A DNA stretch of 64,000 nucleotides from Symsagittifera roscoffensis (GCF_963678635.1 NC_087068.1:40821649-40885648); one strand, 5' to 3'; counted from the first letter of the stretch, positions 22,216 through 33,165 are shown. Numbers and translations: made by a program. Notes: generated by a model from the letters alone, not told the origin.

Positions 22216-22669
22216 ATAGCAAAAGTAACTGACTGTGCTCAAATGCAAGTAGCACACGATGTTCCTACTACCTTCATCATAGCAAAAAAATCATCGAAAA
22301 ATTGTTTGATAAGTGCTTGATAAGTTATATTTAAATTCTTTTCGAAATCTGAATCATAAGTGGAAGGGCTGTAAAATGATACCTCAGTTGACTTTAAAAT
22401 TGTTCAAAACAAGGCTGGTCAAATTCAGCTGGAATTAAATACACCCTACGCCATAGTTCTTTCCCGCGCTTTCCAGTGTTCGGAACAAAAATTTTGAGTG
22501 GAACAAAAAAAATTAATTTCATTTTTTTTTAAATAAGGTTGCGTTTGATAGAACTGTTTTTGAAATCAAATTAATATACCTGAAGAAACCTTCAGATAGG
22601 GTTTAAAACCTTATTTTATTTCAGGTGTTATAAAAGGTATTGAAATCGACCCATTTTTTTTCAGATTTT

Positions 22670-22800
22670 ATTGAACAAAAACTTATCTTTTGAGCAGCAG
22701 CCGGCCATTCTTGAAGCAAGTAGAACATTAGTTGAAAGAAGCTTGACAATGTTAGAGGTTCAGTTTTTAGAAGATTATTTGCAATTCGTTTGCTAAATGG
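22670..22800 (+). other. Short coding-like segment related to 15840-15965
   Basis: After a polypyrimidine tract and CAG at about 22664, a frame stays open for about 42 codons (LNKNLSFEQQPAIL, then SRTLVERSLTMLEVQFLEDY) to a TAA. The stop is followed by the R-like block GGAAGGCAAATTA. It resembles 15840-15965. It could be a relic exon or a repeat-borne peptide. Function unknown. Confidence 0.35.
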
Positions 22801-23019
22801 AAGGCAAATTAAAAAAAACTGCAACTGCTGGCGAAAGTCAAGCTTCATTTTTTATTTTTCAAAACTAGATTTTTGAATTAGAGATTGCTCAGTGATATCA
22901 AAAAATCTGAAGTTGGGAAATTTTTACGAAAAACGTAAGTCAGAAGAGATTCGAAGAAGTCAAAAGCTATATATTCTTTTTCTTGTGATATTTGAGATAT
23001 TAAAAAATTAGCCATTTTT

Positions 23020-23862
23020 AAGAGTCGATGAACGTTGTTCAGACTTTTATATAGGTCATTTTTTTTTCAGGAGAAGTCTTTAAATTTGTTCACGCTCAAA
23101 TTTACTTTTTCGAGGTTTGAAACAAATGACTCTTTCATTTTTTAAAGTTCCGTTCATTTCCTTAGTAGGAAGGCAAGATCCACTATTGAACAGCAAAAGT
23201 TCGAAAATAGAGTTCATTTATCAGATTGTAACTTCGAAAATAGAGTTTATTTATCAGATTTCACAGCGAAACAATCTTTACCTATTGATCAAAATGTTTC
23301 AAATTGGGCCAATTTCATCAAAAAATGTTAATCATAAATTTTTCTAGAAATTCCAAGAGCTGTGAGACCAGTAGCGGATTTAGGAAGGGGCTGGGAGGAC
23401 GCCCACACCCCCCTCAGAAATTCGGGTCCCTGTCGACCCAACGTCCCCCTTGTACTATTTTGAGATATCCATTTTTGGCTGACTGACCTTAAAATTTTTC
23501 TAAAAGCGCCATCGGCGCCAACCTATACTAGTTTTGAGGCGGAGCGCGCGCCGAAAAAATGCAATTTTTTGGTGGAAAATTTCCCAAAACGCTTAAAAAC
23601 GCCTTTTTGGTATTTTTTTAGAAATTTACCTGCGGCGCAGAAAATTGGGTCAAATTAGGGTCTTTATAATGGTTTGGGAGAGCTCAGAAAATCAATTTGG
23701 TCGACCTAAAAAAAGAAGGTCGACAAATTTTTTTCAAAATCAACCCCCCCCCCCCTCGAAAAATTCCTAGATCTGCGTCTGTGTAAGACCATAATTTCTG
23801 TCGTTGAAATTCGAAAATTGAGAAGTCGTATTTTTTTGTTTACCTGCGTTCATTGACTTTTT
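23020..23862 (+). repeat. R-family repeat, full copy, split by a MITE1
   Basis: Starts AAGAGTCGATGAACGTTGTT and ends TGCGTTCATTGACTTTTTT. Removing MITE1 and one target copy leaves about 422 bp, the usual R length. The split falls inside the CAAGAGCTGTGAGACC...ATAATTTCTG part. Confidence 0.85.
23369..23781 (+). mobile_element. MITE1 (hAT-type), copy 2, nested in R
   Basis: Ends CAGTAGCGGATTTAGG and CCTAGATCTGCGTCTG. Target duplication TGTGAGAC (23361-23368) and TGTAAGAC (23782-23789), one mismatch. It is 413 bp and non-coding. Its insertion postdates the R copy. Confidence 0.85.
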
Positions 23863-24174
23863 TCCAACTGTCTGCTGGCTATTTGTTTGGCTGCAGGAGG
23901 AAGGTGTTTGAATTATTCATGGCTTACTCTGTTGTGTCCTGTTATTGCCGAATTTTTCAATTATTGAGCAATGTAGCCCCCCTCCCTTACAACAGTGCTC
24001 GGAAATTTGCTTTCAGAGTGGACGTTTAAAAAATTTTCATAGCCTTAGGTAGAAACTGAGGCCTTGGGTCGGCTAGCTTTTTTATTTAGAAAATCCGTAA
24101 TCATCAATGAGTTTTGCATTTCGTGAATTTTGCCGAATAATTGTGAGTGAGCATGAAACTTGTTTAAATTACAG

Positions 24175-24446
24175 GCTCTGTGTCAAATGGAGTTTTCTCT
24201 CCAAATCTTTCCGACAACGGCCTATCTTCACTCAAAGAAGCAAATTTGGCTACTGAAACTGGACTGGTAGTTCTGGACACAGTAGACGCTCTGGCTGCTC
24301 ACTTTAGAAAGCGAATGGAGGCACTTCAGAGTGGAAGTGTGACACTGACTAGTCTGTTTGAGATCTACTTGGGGTTCCTCAGGGCAAATCACTCGGAAAC
24401 TCTGTTGCAACAGGCATTTGCGTCCATGCGGCTCCTCAATAGCAAG
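24175..24446 (+). CDS. DOCK9/10/11: DOCK exon: helical region before DHR-2, first certain exon
   Basis: Acceptor AAATTACAG at 24174, donor AAG/GTATTA after 24446. It enters with two bases of a split codon and leaves in phase 0. It encodes SLKEANLATETGLVVLDTVD and, further on, EIYLGFLRANHSETLL, matching the DOCK9/10 'EANIATE...LD' and 'FLQxHQSETAL' helices that precede DHR-2. It is the anchor for placing the upstream linker exon. Confidence 0.92.
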
Positions 24447-24686
24447 GTATTACTGTTGATATTGCATTACTAAAGCAAGCTACCCGAATTCGAGAAAAAC
24501 ATCATGACTATAGTCTTGTGATTGTCAACAGAATGATTTTAGAATCAGTCAAGAGACTGATTGCAGAAAATGTCCAATTTTGTATCTGGGATCGGTAATT
24601 TTTACTAACCCAAAATTGTGAAATTGTACATAAAATGCAAAATATTATTGCAAATGTTGAATAACCTTGTATTTGTCTTGTTTCAG

Positions 24687-24869
24687 TTCCCAATGATGCT
24701 GTTCAAAGGCGATCCCTCCCTGTGTGGTCGAATGTGTTTCGAGTTGATTCACTGTTTCTCAGCCAGACTGGAGTCGACCAGGTACCACAGCTGCATGTTG
24801 CTCTACCTCCTCATGAGGAACAACTTCATCTTCACTGCCAGACAGAACTGCACCAGGGTCCATTTGCAG
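24687..24869 (+). CDS. DOCK9/10/11: DOCK exon: helical region before DHR-2
   Basis: Acceptor TTGTTTCAG, donor CAG/GTAATA, phase 0 to 0, 61 codons. Encodes FPMMLFKGDPSLCG, LIHCFSARLESTR and LLYLLMRNNFIFTARQNCTR, the conserved 'L(L)YFLMRNNF' helix pair of DOCK-D proteins, ending in VHLQ. Confidence 0.94.
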
Positions 24870-25244
24870 GTAATACATGGGACCATTCTCATGGCACAAG
24901 GATCGAATCCCACAAGGGCCAAATCTCTCTAAAGCTCACGGCTGAATTGTCATGTTTTCCTTCAGATTTTTGATTTCTGACTTTGATTTCAATTGGTCAT
25001 TACTGTCTGCCATGAGGTGCTTCTGCCATCAGTGATCCAGTCAGGTTAAAAATAAGACCAACGTTTCATGTAGGAAAGGAAATGATCAACCTGACCTGAA
25101 TGAATGTACTTAAAAGTTGATTTGATTTTTTAGATTTCCAAGTGAATTCATTCAATCCCATCTGCTCCTAAATTTTAAGTTTTAACTAACAAAGTGAATA
25201 TGCTTTCATGTAGGACATCTGATTTTACTAGTTTTAACAGAAAA

Positions 25245-25605
25245 TTAGGCTTGAAATTTGTTCACGCTCTTTATTACATATTGTTGTTTGAATTTTCGAT
25301 TTTTCCAAGTTCACTCGAAGTTCATTGGCAAAATGAGAGATAAACTACGCTCTTGCTATAAAATTTCAAATAGTATGAAAAATCGAGTTTGTATTTTTAG
25401 TTGCCATTTCAATTTTTTATTGGAGGAATTGAGATAGTACCTATTGATCCAGTTTCTCAAATCGGTTTGGATTGATAAAAAAAATTCAATCAAAAAAGTT
25501 AATTGAATTTGAAAGAGCTTTAAGGTGGTGTATTTTTTGTGAAACTAGAAATCATTATTTTTTGTCCGTTTCCTTGAGTTTGTTAAATTTTGTAACTTTC
25601 TATTG
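25245..25605 (+). repeat. R-family repeat, diverged copy
   Basis: Blocks TTGTTCACGCTC, GAGATAAACTACGCTC, CTATTGATCCAGTTTCTCA, GAAAGAGCTTTAAGG and TTTCCTTGAGTTTG in R order. Confidence 0.6.
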
Positions 25606-25959
25606 ACTATGTTTTCAAATTATGAGTTTTGTCAAAAAAAAGCGTCATTCATAACAGATTCATTTGAAGTTAAGTGAGCTTTATTCGCATGTTATTTGTA
25701 CGTAATGCGAAAATCAAAATAAATTCTGGTACTTCTGGTAGAAATATTTGTACTTCTGGTTTCTTTGTTCCTTTTTACTTTAGCCATCAGCGTGGTGTAT
25801 TAGTACAAATTATTTTTTAACTAACTTGCAAATAAAAGTGTTAATTGATAGTGGAAAGTGTTCACTTAATTGGTGGCACTTATGCTATAATCACGCTATA
25901 AACTTATGCTATAAATTTTGTAGCTTATGTTCTCTGCTTTATTTGTGGCTAGTGTTTCT

Positions 25960-26888
25960 GATGTGCTTAGCGTGCGTGGCTGAGTGGTGAGCGCATGAGA
26001 CTCACAATCTCCAGGTTGTAGTTGGTCGCAGATCTAGCCGATTTTTTTTCGAGGCTTATTTCGACATTTTTATTTGCCTCAGTACAATTTTCCGCCCTCT
26101 GTTGGCTCTCTCTCAAAATTTTGTTTGCAAAAGCGAGCTGGCGTGCGTATTGCCATAAGATCGTTTACTTAACGAATATCGCACGTTTAGTGTGAAGATT
26201 TCGCAACGCGAATAAAGTAATTACCTAATTTCAAGTGTTAATCGACAAAGTTTGTGGCATAAATCTGCGGCGCACAACTCCACTTAATAAGCCTCAAATT
26301 TAATTTTTCTGCTCAATAAACAGCCAACACCATAAAGTTATTTGTGAAAAATCTCAAATAATCTGCTCAAAAAGGTATTCTCTGCTCAAAATTTTATTTG
26401 AAAAAACTTCTCGCAAAAGTTAAATCCGACGCCTGAAAAGCAAATACTGGAGAAAGGTTAAGATTTAAATTGAAAAAGAAAATCAGCATGTGTCCCGCAG
26501 ATTTAAAATTTTACCGCAGAAAGTACCGCATAGTTAGTTTAAAAAATATCCGCAGTCCGCATCGCATAATTTAACTACTTATGCCCTCAGATTTTTGCCA
26601 ATCCTGTGTGTGGAGTTGATGAAGTTTGTACTTCCATTAAACAGCATGCTCAGCTACATCTGCTTTGTTAAATATCATTCTTTGCTGCTTGATATATAAG
26701 GATGTAAAATGTGTAAAACTAGTTTAAATAAACCAGGCTTGACTGAGTGATTAGGACACGCAAAATTTTGTATAATTGTCCCGTCTCGAATACCTTAGTC
26801 TCAGTAGTTTTTTACTTAACGAATATCGCACGTTTAGTGTAAAGATTTCGCAAAGCGAATGAAGTAATTACCTAATTTCAAGTGTCCT
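25960..26888 (+). repeat. SINE cluster flanked by a ~73-bp direct repeat
   Basis: A tRNA-like head at about 25975-26040 (GCGTGGCTGAGTGGTGAGCG as A-box region) is followed by TTTACTTAACGAATATCGCA through CCTAATTTCAAGTGT at 26166-26240. The same ~73 bp recurs at 26814-26886 with few changes. A second tRNA-like head (GACTGAGTGATTAGGACACG, then B-box-like GTCTCGAATACC) lies at about 26735-26800, immediately before the second copy. The ~73 bp is therefore best read as the body of a SINE present twice in tandem orientation. Confidence 0.65.
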
Positions 26889-27745
26889 TATTGTTTTTTC
26901 ATACATTTTCCTTTTTTTGTTTCGACTTTCGAAGAAAACGGAATATTCATGCTCGGTGTGGTTTTTTTATTCCGTCAATTTTTGCTGATCGAAATAATAG
27001 TTTTCGCCAAAAAAATTTTATACCCCATTGAAGATATCGAGTTCTTGAGTTCAAATGTAAAAAGATATTTTACCTGGCGATTATTTTTTGTAAAGTTCTG
27101 GGGGTTTGAAAATTGCCAAATTGGCCCAAGTTCTGGACCAAATTATGCGAGCTTTGAAGAATTTTTTCATATTGCTGAGAGCGTAACGCGAAGTATTTAT
27201 GCGTGGCGAATTATCCAGCTCAGCAAAGTCGTTCCAACGTGAATTGAGGCTAGCTAATCAGATCGATCGTATTTATTTCGTACGACTCAACATTTCACAC
27301 TTAGATATTGTCCAAAATTGATAGGTTTTCAATCTCTTCCCCAAAAACTATTCGATATGAATTAAGGGGTAGTCGGAACATTCAAGGGCTTTGGCATGAT
27401 ATACGAGCAGTCTTGTTTGCCGTTTAAGCTTATTTGAAAAGGCTTTTGTTTTTATCTAAAAATAGATGCAATATGCGATGAGTTTTGTGCCTTCTTTTTA
27501 AGTGTAGGGATCGGATCGCCTTAGTTTTGGACGCGTGAATAATCGGCGTACAGTTACAGGTTCTTGCAAAACTAAATTATATATTTTTTTTGCAGATAAT
27601 TAGATTTGTTGAATTGAACTAAGATTCCTTGTCTTGGACGATCACTTTTAATGCAGTCACTAAAACGCTAATTGACTGAAAGTGTGAGTTCCAACTGGCG
27701 TAATCCAGAGTTGTATCATCTTATAAATATGAGTACCATTTGCAG

Positions 27746-27851
27746 AGTATCGTTGCGGTGTCTCAACTGGTGGGTGACATGTCAGTCACCACTAATCCCA
27801 AGTTCCAGGAGTCTCTGGCGTTGGTGAACAACTTAGCAGCAAGTGATAGAG
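27746..27851 (+). CDS. DOCK9/10/11: DOCK exon (35 codons plus one base)
   Basis: Acceptor ATTTGCAG, donor AGAG/GTAATA; phase 0 in, phase 1 out. Encodes SIVAVSQLVGDMS, KFQESLALVNNLAASDR, matching the DOCK-D 'SVSQLIAD...FQQSLxIINNxANSDR' segment. It has no ATG-initiated frame of its own, so it is visible only through homology and splice phase. Confidence 0.93.
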
Positions 27852-27867
27852 GTAATACTAAATCCAT

Positions 27868-27970
27868 TGCTCCCCCCTCCTCCCCAACCACATTGAACAT
27901 CAATTTTATGATGTGAGCAATAGGTTTTACAAGATTGTTTATTGGGACCATGATTGTTTGGATTTGGGTA
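27868..27970 (+). mobile_element. MITE2, truncated copy in a DOCK intron
   Basis: TCCCCCCTCCTCCCCAACC, then CATCAATTTTATGATGTGAG and GGTTTTACAAG match the left half of MITE2. It lies 17 bases after the donor of the preceding DOCK exon. The terminal GGCTCTTTTTCC and the right half are missing. Confidence 0.65.
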
Positions 27971-28741
27971 TTTCGCCCACTTGGTAAGATTGATTACAAT
28001 TGGGTAGTGCTACTAAACGAGTTTTAAGTACATTTAGCATATAAGAGATGAGATTTATATGAATCCAGAGGCATTTTTAGTTGTATTTCTTGTTATGTTA
28101 ATTGTCTCCGCTTAGCAGTTTCCATTACGTGACCATTTTCCTATTTTTCAAAAAAAATCTATATAACTCAATATAGTTAACCTGAAATGGGGGTTCAAAA
28201 AATCTGGCATCGTGGTGAGTTGTGAAAGCTTAAGAAGACTCAGTTTCCTGTGATATTTAATGACTTGCGCTACATTAAGTAACCAGGATTATAATTCATT
28301 GTTGAATCATCTTGTTTGCCCCGCACAAAAGATCTAGATTATTCCTTTTGCGCGATGTTCTAAGAGGGAGATAATGTGGTTTATTATAACTGATCTCTCA
28401 AATATATTCCCTTGTAGATTTCATATTCAATCTTTACACTTGGGAAATCGGTAGGTTATAAATTGATTTAAATTTCTTAAAAATTGGGTTTCCCAAAACG
28501 TAAATAAAATTACTTTTACAGTTATTAGGTATCGGAATCATCAACTTAACAGATTTGTACATATTTTTTCACATGCAAAATTTAGTAAGACCATCTTTCA
28601 CTTAGCTACAACTTGTATTTTGTAATTGAACTAAACGGGTGAGAACCTGGAAAATATCATTTTCTCATTTTTTGGCATTTCATTTTTTTTACCATACTGC
28701 TAGTTTGAAAATGACCTTTGATCCCTTGTTTGCTGCTGCAG

Positions 28742-28965
28742 GAATGACTCACACAAAGTTGCCTGGCATTGTGAATGACCTGACCAAGACTATCCGGAAG
28801 GTTTTGATTGCGACTAGTCAGATGAAGGAGCACGAGGAGGAGCCAGAGATGCTTCTTCATCTGCAGCACAGTCTAGCAGACTCTTATGCTGGCACTCCTG
28901 CTCTGAGGCAGACATGGCTGGAATCGATGGCCAAGAAACACACTGAACAAGCTTATTATTCAGAG
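28742..28965 (+). CDS. DOCK9/10/11: DOCK exon: start of DHR-2 lobe A
   Basis: Acceptor GCTGCTGCAG, donor GAG/GTAAAC; phase 1 in, phase 0 out. Encodes [20 protein letters not shown], then [20 protein letters not shown], and [14 protein letters not shown]. This is one of the most conserved DOCK-D stretches (in DOCK9, '[38 protein letters not shown]'). Confidence 0.96.
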
Positions 28966-29387
28966 GTAAACCACTGGACTTGGTACTCTACTCCATTTTC
29001 CTCGTTCATTGTATGTTTTTCAATCAATAAGATTTCCATCTATTATTTCAATATTGTACGAGACTGATTGTACGAGTGTTCGGGTCAATTAAACGTTAAT
29101 AAGCGAAGTGCATTTTATTGTATTTGAGTCGTGATTTTTTGGGAGGATTTAGTCAACAATTTTTTATCATGGTTGTAGACATTGTCGATTGTCATTTTTT
29201 AAACATCCAACTCTGAAACTTGATAATTAATGTGCAGCTTAACTTTTTTTGGAAAACCTCATTGTTTTTATAACTTTTAGATTCGCCAAATTGAAGTTTG
29301 AAACCGAACATTAATGCGAGGGTAAAATGTTATAAATTTTGGTTTCCTGAAAAAAGGGCCATGGTTTATTTTGTGCTACTGATTTAG

Positions 29388-29750
29388 GCAGCAATGTGTT
29401 ACCTGCACATCGCTGCAATGCATGCCGAGTACCTCAAGGCTAATGGACAGGCAGTGGCAAATCCAATCAGCACCGCAAACATCAAAACCACCACATTCGC
29501 CAACAAGAAAATCTCAATCTCGGGCATGCAATCAGCTGCGGCTAACTCCCTCATAACGCAATCACCTGTTATGTCATCTAGTTTGAGTTCAACTAGGAAT
29601 CAGCCGAATGCGACAGCTGTGAACAACTTCGCCAACACGCTGATTCCAACTGGAAAGTGTTTATTCAGGGAGATCAGTCCGAATATCGAAGAGGATGAAG
29701 TGGCAGTTTTAGAGGAGAAGGGGTCACTTCAGGACGACTGTTTCTCACAG
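29388..29750 (+). CDS. DOCK9/10/11: DOCK exon: DHR-2 lobe A with a lineage-specific insert
   Basis: Acceptor GATTTAG, donor CAG/GTATGA, phase 0 to 0, 121 codons. It starts AAMCYLHIAAMHAEYLKANG, completing the SE-AAMCY motif split by the intron. About 65 residues rich in Ala, Ser, Asn and Thr follow, then FREISPNIEEDEVAVLEEKG, the conserved 'ITPNIxEE' segment. DOCK10 carries an insert at the same place, while DOCK9 and DOCK11 are short here. Confidence 0.94.
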
Positions 29751-30620
29751 GTATGAACAGATCGGTATTCATTCGCTTTGATATTTTCAAAATGAGTTCT
29801 AATTAAAAAAAATCAAATCGATTATATTGCTTTGAATTAATTTGAAGATTTTTTTCTAACAAGATTTATAATTTTTAATTTCTTCGATTTTGTTAGAATA
29901 ATATGATAACAAGGTTTAGACATATGGTTGTGATACATCTGCCGAATATCGTTTATACATCTGCCGAATATAGGTATATTTTTGCTTTATGATTATAAAT
30001 ATGACTGTGTTCAGGTGCGGGGTGAGGCGGCTCGAACTGTATTCCGGGCAACATAGTTTAATACTATTCAAGTCAGTCTGAGTATGGGTATACAGTTTTG
30101 GGTTGTTTTGCTTTGCACCTAAAGGACATAGTCATATTTCAAGAAATTTTGAAAAATGGTCAAAAAGAGGGCGTTACTCTGCCCAAATTTCTAGAGAATT
30201 TAAGGGCTTTTTTTCGCGAGGTGGATGAGGCGTTAATTAATTTCTAAAAAAACTTATAATTTTTTTCTTTTTGCTATTTGGTTTCATAAATATTATATTT
30301 ATCACTTATTCATAACTCATTGATGTGCTTTTCTTTTGTGTAATCTGTGGGGTACGCTCCTAGTGGGTTTGAAGAAAACCCTTTGCGTATCCTCACTTAA
30401 CAATCCTGGGTAAACTGTTGATTCATTTATTATGTGATAAAAAATATTCTTTTTGTTTAATGTAATAGTGTATCTGATTTTGTTAAGTGAAATTAATTCT
30501 TCTTCTTCTATACAGATTTATTAAAGTGATCGTTTTGGTCGGCGTGAAAATTGTATATATAATTTTTGTTCGTTATCAGTTGCATGAGTTAGTAATAAAT
30601 CGTTTTTGACTTGTTTTCAG
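29751..30620. other. DOCK intron, nothing recognised
   Basis: No gene or clear repeat seen. Confidence 0.5.
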
Positions 30621-30857
30621 GAGATTTTCGTGAAGTTACTCGAAACAGCGATTGAAAACTTGTGGCAGTCTCAGAGATTTGAACTGGTGCCCAAAGTGAT
30701 ACAACTGATCCTGCCCTACTATGACAAAACGAGGTCGTATGAGAAGTTGGTGGATCTGCACAACCAGTGCAGCAAGAGCTACGTGAAGATGATGGAAGTG
30801 TACAATAGTGGCAGGAGGTTCCTTGCATCCTACTTTCGAATCGCATTCTTTGGGAAA
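30621..30857 (+). CDS. DOCK9/10/11: DOCK exon: DHR-2 lobe A
   Basis: Acceptor TTGTTTTCAG, donor AAA/GTTAGT, phase 0 to 0, 79 codons. Encodes LLETAIENLWQSQRFELVPK, LILPYYDKTRSYEKLVDLHN and SGRRFLASYFRIAFFGK, matching the DOCK9 'SGRRLLGTYFRVAFFG' segment. Confidence 0.96.
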
Positions 30858-31263
30858 GTTAGTCTGATATCTTGAGCAGTAGCCGTTTTGGCTCTTCGAG
30901 AATTCCACGCAATTCGACATTCAAAACTAATCATATGGGAAAATCAATTTGGCTGGTCCAAATAGTTGCAAGGATGTGTTTCAAGCGAAAACCATTAGAT
31001 ACGTTCTTGGACACCGATGCATGAAACTTTGGAAAAACTATCAGTTGTTCATTCATTTCTAATCACATATAATTTTATAAGATTTTTTGCTCATTATGAT
31101 GTTCAAAACTGTCAAAACAGGTCTTTTCTGTTAAATGGCCCAATATTGTCATGAAAGTTCAAATTATTCTGACAAGGAATTAGTTTCAACCAATCAAATT
31201 GAAGCAATAATGCGCGAGGCTCATCATTTTTGTGAGAACTAGCAGCGTGTTTTTTATCTGTAG

Positions 31264-31407
31264 ATTTTTGGGCCGGATGATGGGCAGCAGTATATCTACA
31301 AGGAACCCAATGTGACGTCACTGGCAGCTGTGTCTGAGAGACTGAACAAACTATATGGGGACAGACTGGGACAGGAGAACTTCAAACTACTGCATGACTC
31401 AGATGTG
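31264..31407 (+). CDS. DOCK9/10/11: DOCK exon: DHR-2 lobe B start
   Basis: Acceptor TCTGTAG, donor GTG/GTAAGC, phase 0 to 0, 48 codons. Encodes GQQYIYKEPNVTSLAAVSER and LYGDRLGQENFKLLHDSDV, with the YIYKEP motif found in nearly all DOCK-C/D DHR-2 domains. Confidence 0.95.
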
Positions 31408-32428
31408 GTAAGCAAGTTGTTTAGTGTCAATGAACCAGACTAAATTTTTACCAGACTAAATTTGGTGGAACTTTTTAGTATAAATAGAGACATATTTAGC
31501 ATAAAATTGATTTTCCGATTTGACTTGATTCCTTTTCAAGTTCGTGTTAAATTCATCTGGAAATTACTGAAGCTGATATGGCTCGGAAAAAGCTTGAACG
31601 ACTTAGAAGTTGGAAATTGGATTCTGTATTTTACGTTTAAGGATGTGTTACTGAGCTTTTTGAGGTTGACGGTTCAAGTTTTTCTTCAATGCGACTTCGC
31701 TCGTTTACCATTGCGGTAAGCAAGGGTATTGCAATTGGGTACTATACTTTTTCCCCTAAACAACTTGGTCCACAGGATCTTTAGAGGACCTTTCATCTGA
31801 CATTTTGCGTAATTTCGAAGGCAAAATATACCTGTTCGGGATTATGTGTTTCAGTTTGGATGGATCGTAAGAACTTTAAAATTTAATGAATTTTTTTAAT
31901 GACAGTTTTGTTTTCGGCTCAACAGGTTTCGACCCAAAGTTTGTGGCCTTTGTTTCTGCTCGGTAAATGATTTCCATTTTTAAGGGCTGTTTGTGAACTT
32001 CATCTGATACAAATATGACAAATATGAAGTAGCTGTAAGTTTCCAACTTTTGTCAAGTTATTTTTTCAAGTAATTTTTTCCAACATCATTTTTCAGAAAT
32101 TCTTTTTTGGCTTTTGTCTTTTTTTCATTGAATATTTTGTGGCGCAATGTGTTTTTACGTCGCATGTGTTGCGAAGCTCCGTTTCGCCTCTGTGTTAAAA
32201 AATGTAATTCGGATTTCACTGTTGCCTTATACTAGACGGTAGATCCAGCAAATTTTTTGTCTATTGATTTCTGGAGTTTATAAAATATATCGCTTTCCGG
32301 CGGATAAAAGTTTGATTTTGGATAAGTTTGAAAAAATTGTTTTTTGATTTTGAGTATCGCCAATGGATCTTCAGATTGGTTTTCATGTGTCTCTGAAGTT
32401 TAATTTCTTGCAAATTTATCTGTTCTAG
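31408..32428 (+). other. DOCK intron with a repeat pair member and hairpin motif
   Basis: An 85-codon frame at 31462-31719 is not supported. The 3' two-thirds is repeat (next entry). Confidence 0.55.
31840..32200 (+). repeat. ~360-bp interspersed repeat ending in the hairpin motif
   Basis: Shares with 45360-45710 the blocks TTTGGATGGATC, TTTTGTTTTCGGCTCAACAG, TTTCGACCC, CTGTTTGTGAA, GTAGCTGTAA and TTTTCAAGTAAT in order. Both end in a hairpin copy, here GCATGTGTTGCGAAGCTCCG then TTTCGCCTCTGTGTT at about 32160-32198. This shows that the 40-bp hairpin is the 3' end of a longer element. Confidence 0.75.
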
Positions 32429-32675
32429 GTAGCGAAGAACCTGGATCCCAAAATGGGTTTCCTTCAGATCACCCACGTGGAACCCTACTTCGAAGAGAAC
32501 GAGAGATCAGACCATAGGGCAATCACAACCACCACCGACTTCGATATGCATAACAATGTGAACAAGTTCGTATTCGAGGCTCCCTTCACCCGACCAGCAG
32601 ACGGGTCGGCACCGGAACAAGCGAGACACGCGACCCAATTAAATGAACAGTATATCCGAAAGACTATCTTGAGGA
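32429..32675 (+). CDS. DOCK9/10/11: DOCK exon: DHR-2 lobe B
   Basis: Acceptor TGTTCTAG, donor AGGA/GTGAGT; phase 0 in, phase 1 out. Encodes DPKMGFLQITHVEPYFEENE, then NKFVFEAPFTRP and RKTIL. These are the DOCK 'LDPKYAYIQVTHVxPxF', 'FVFExPFT' and 'RRTIL' motifs. Confidence 0.95.
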
Positions 32676-32913
32676 GTGAGTAACATTAACGGTCTTAAAG
32701 TTTTGTAAACATTTGATAGTAGATTTCGTGATGGTTGAACGCTTCCATTTTCCATAGTCATGTTTCTGAAAGTATTAAAAACAAGATCTTGCTTTAAGCA
32801 TTGTCTGACAATGCTTATAGTACATAGATTAAAAAATTGGCTCGTTGCGAGCAAGTTTTAAAGCATAAAATTTATAATATACAATACTTTTGGCACTGAT
32901 ATTGGCCTTACAT

Positions 32914-33165
32914 CAGGAGCTGATTTGGGGGGAGGGGGGGGCGCTTCTTTATTATTTTTTAAGAAATCCATTTTTGGCCGACCGACCCTAAAATTTTTTC
33001 TTTTTTTGACTTATTTTTTTTTAAATTTGCCTGCGGCGTAGGAAATTTGGTCAAAATGGGGTATTTTTAAAAACTTAATTTGGGCGACCTAAAAAAAGGT
33101 GCCGACAAAGTTTTCGAAATTTTTTTTGAAAATCCCCCCTCGAGAAAATCCTAGATCCGCCCCTG
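32914..33165 (+). mobile_element. MITE1, copy 3, internally deleted (252 bp)
   Basis: Ends CAGGAGCTGATTTGG and CCTAGATCCGCCCCTG with the G-run block and AAGAAATCCATTTTTGGCCG inside. It lacks the GCGCGC and nearby segments of full copies. The flanking 8-mers have decayed, so this copy is old. Confidence 0.75.

Larger units (their letters stand above)
24870..27745 (+). other. DOCK intron carrying R and SINE repeats
   Basis: Holds a tRNA-like B-box segment (GGATCGAATCCCAC near 24900), a diverged R copy (about 25245-25605) and the SINE/direct-repeat cluster at 25960-26890. The 97-codon frame at 26949-27242 has no recognisable motif or splice context. Confidence 0.6.

Noticed and set aside
24880-24920. 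tRNA-like B box (GGATCGAATCCC) after a DOCK exon
   Set aside because: No A box or cloverleaf at tRNA distance; treated as a SINE fragment at most, not a tRNA gene.
26949-27242. 97-codon plus-strand frame in a DOCK intron
   Set aside because: No known motif, no splice sites of compatible phase, and DOCK exons on both sides join in frame without it.
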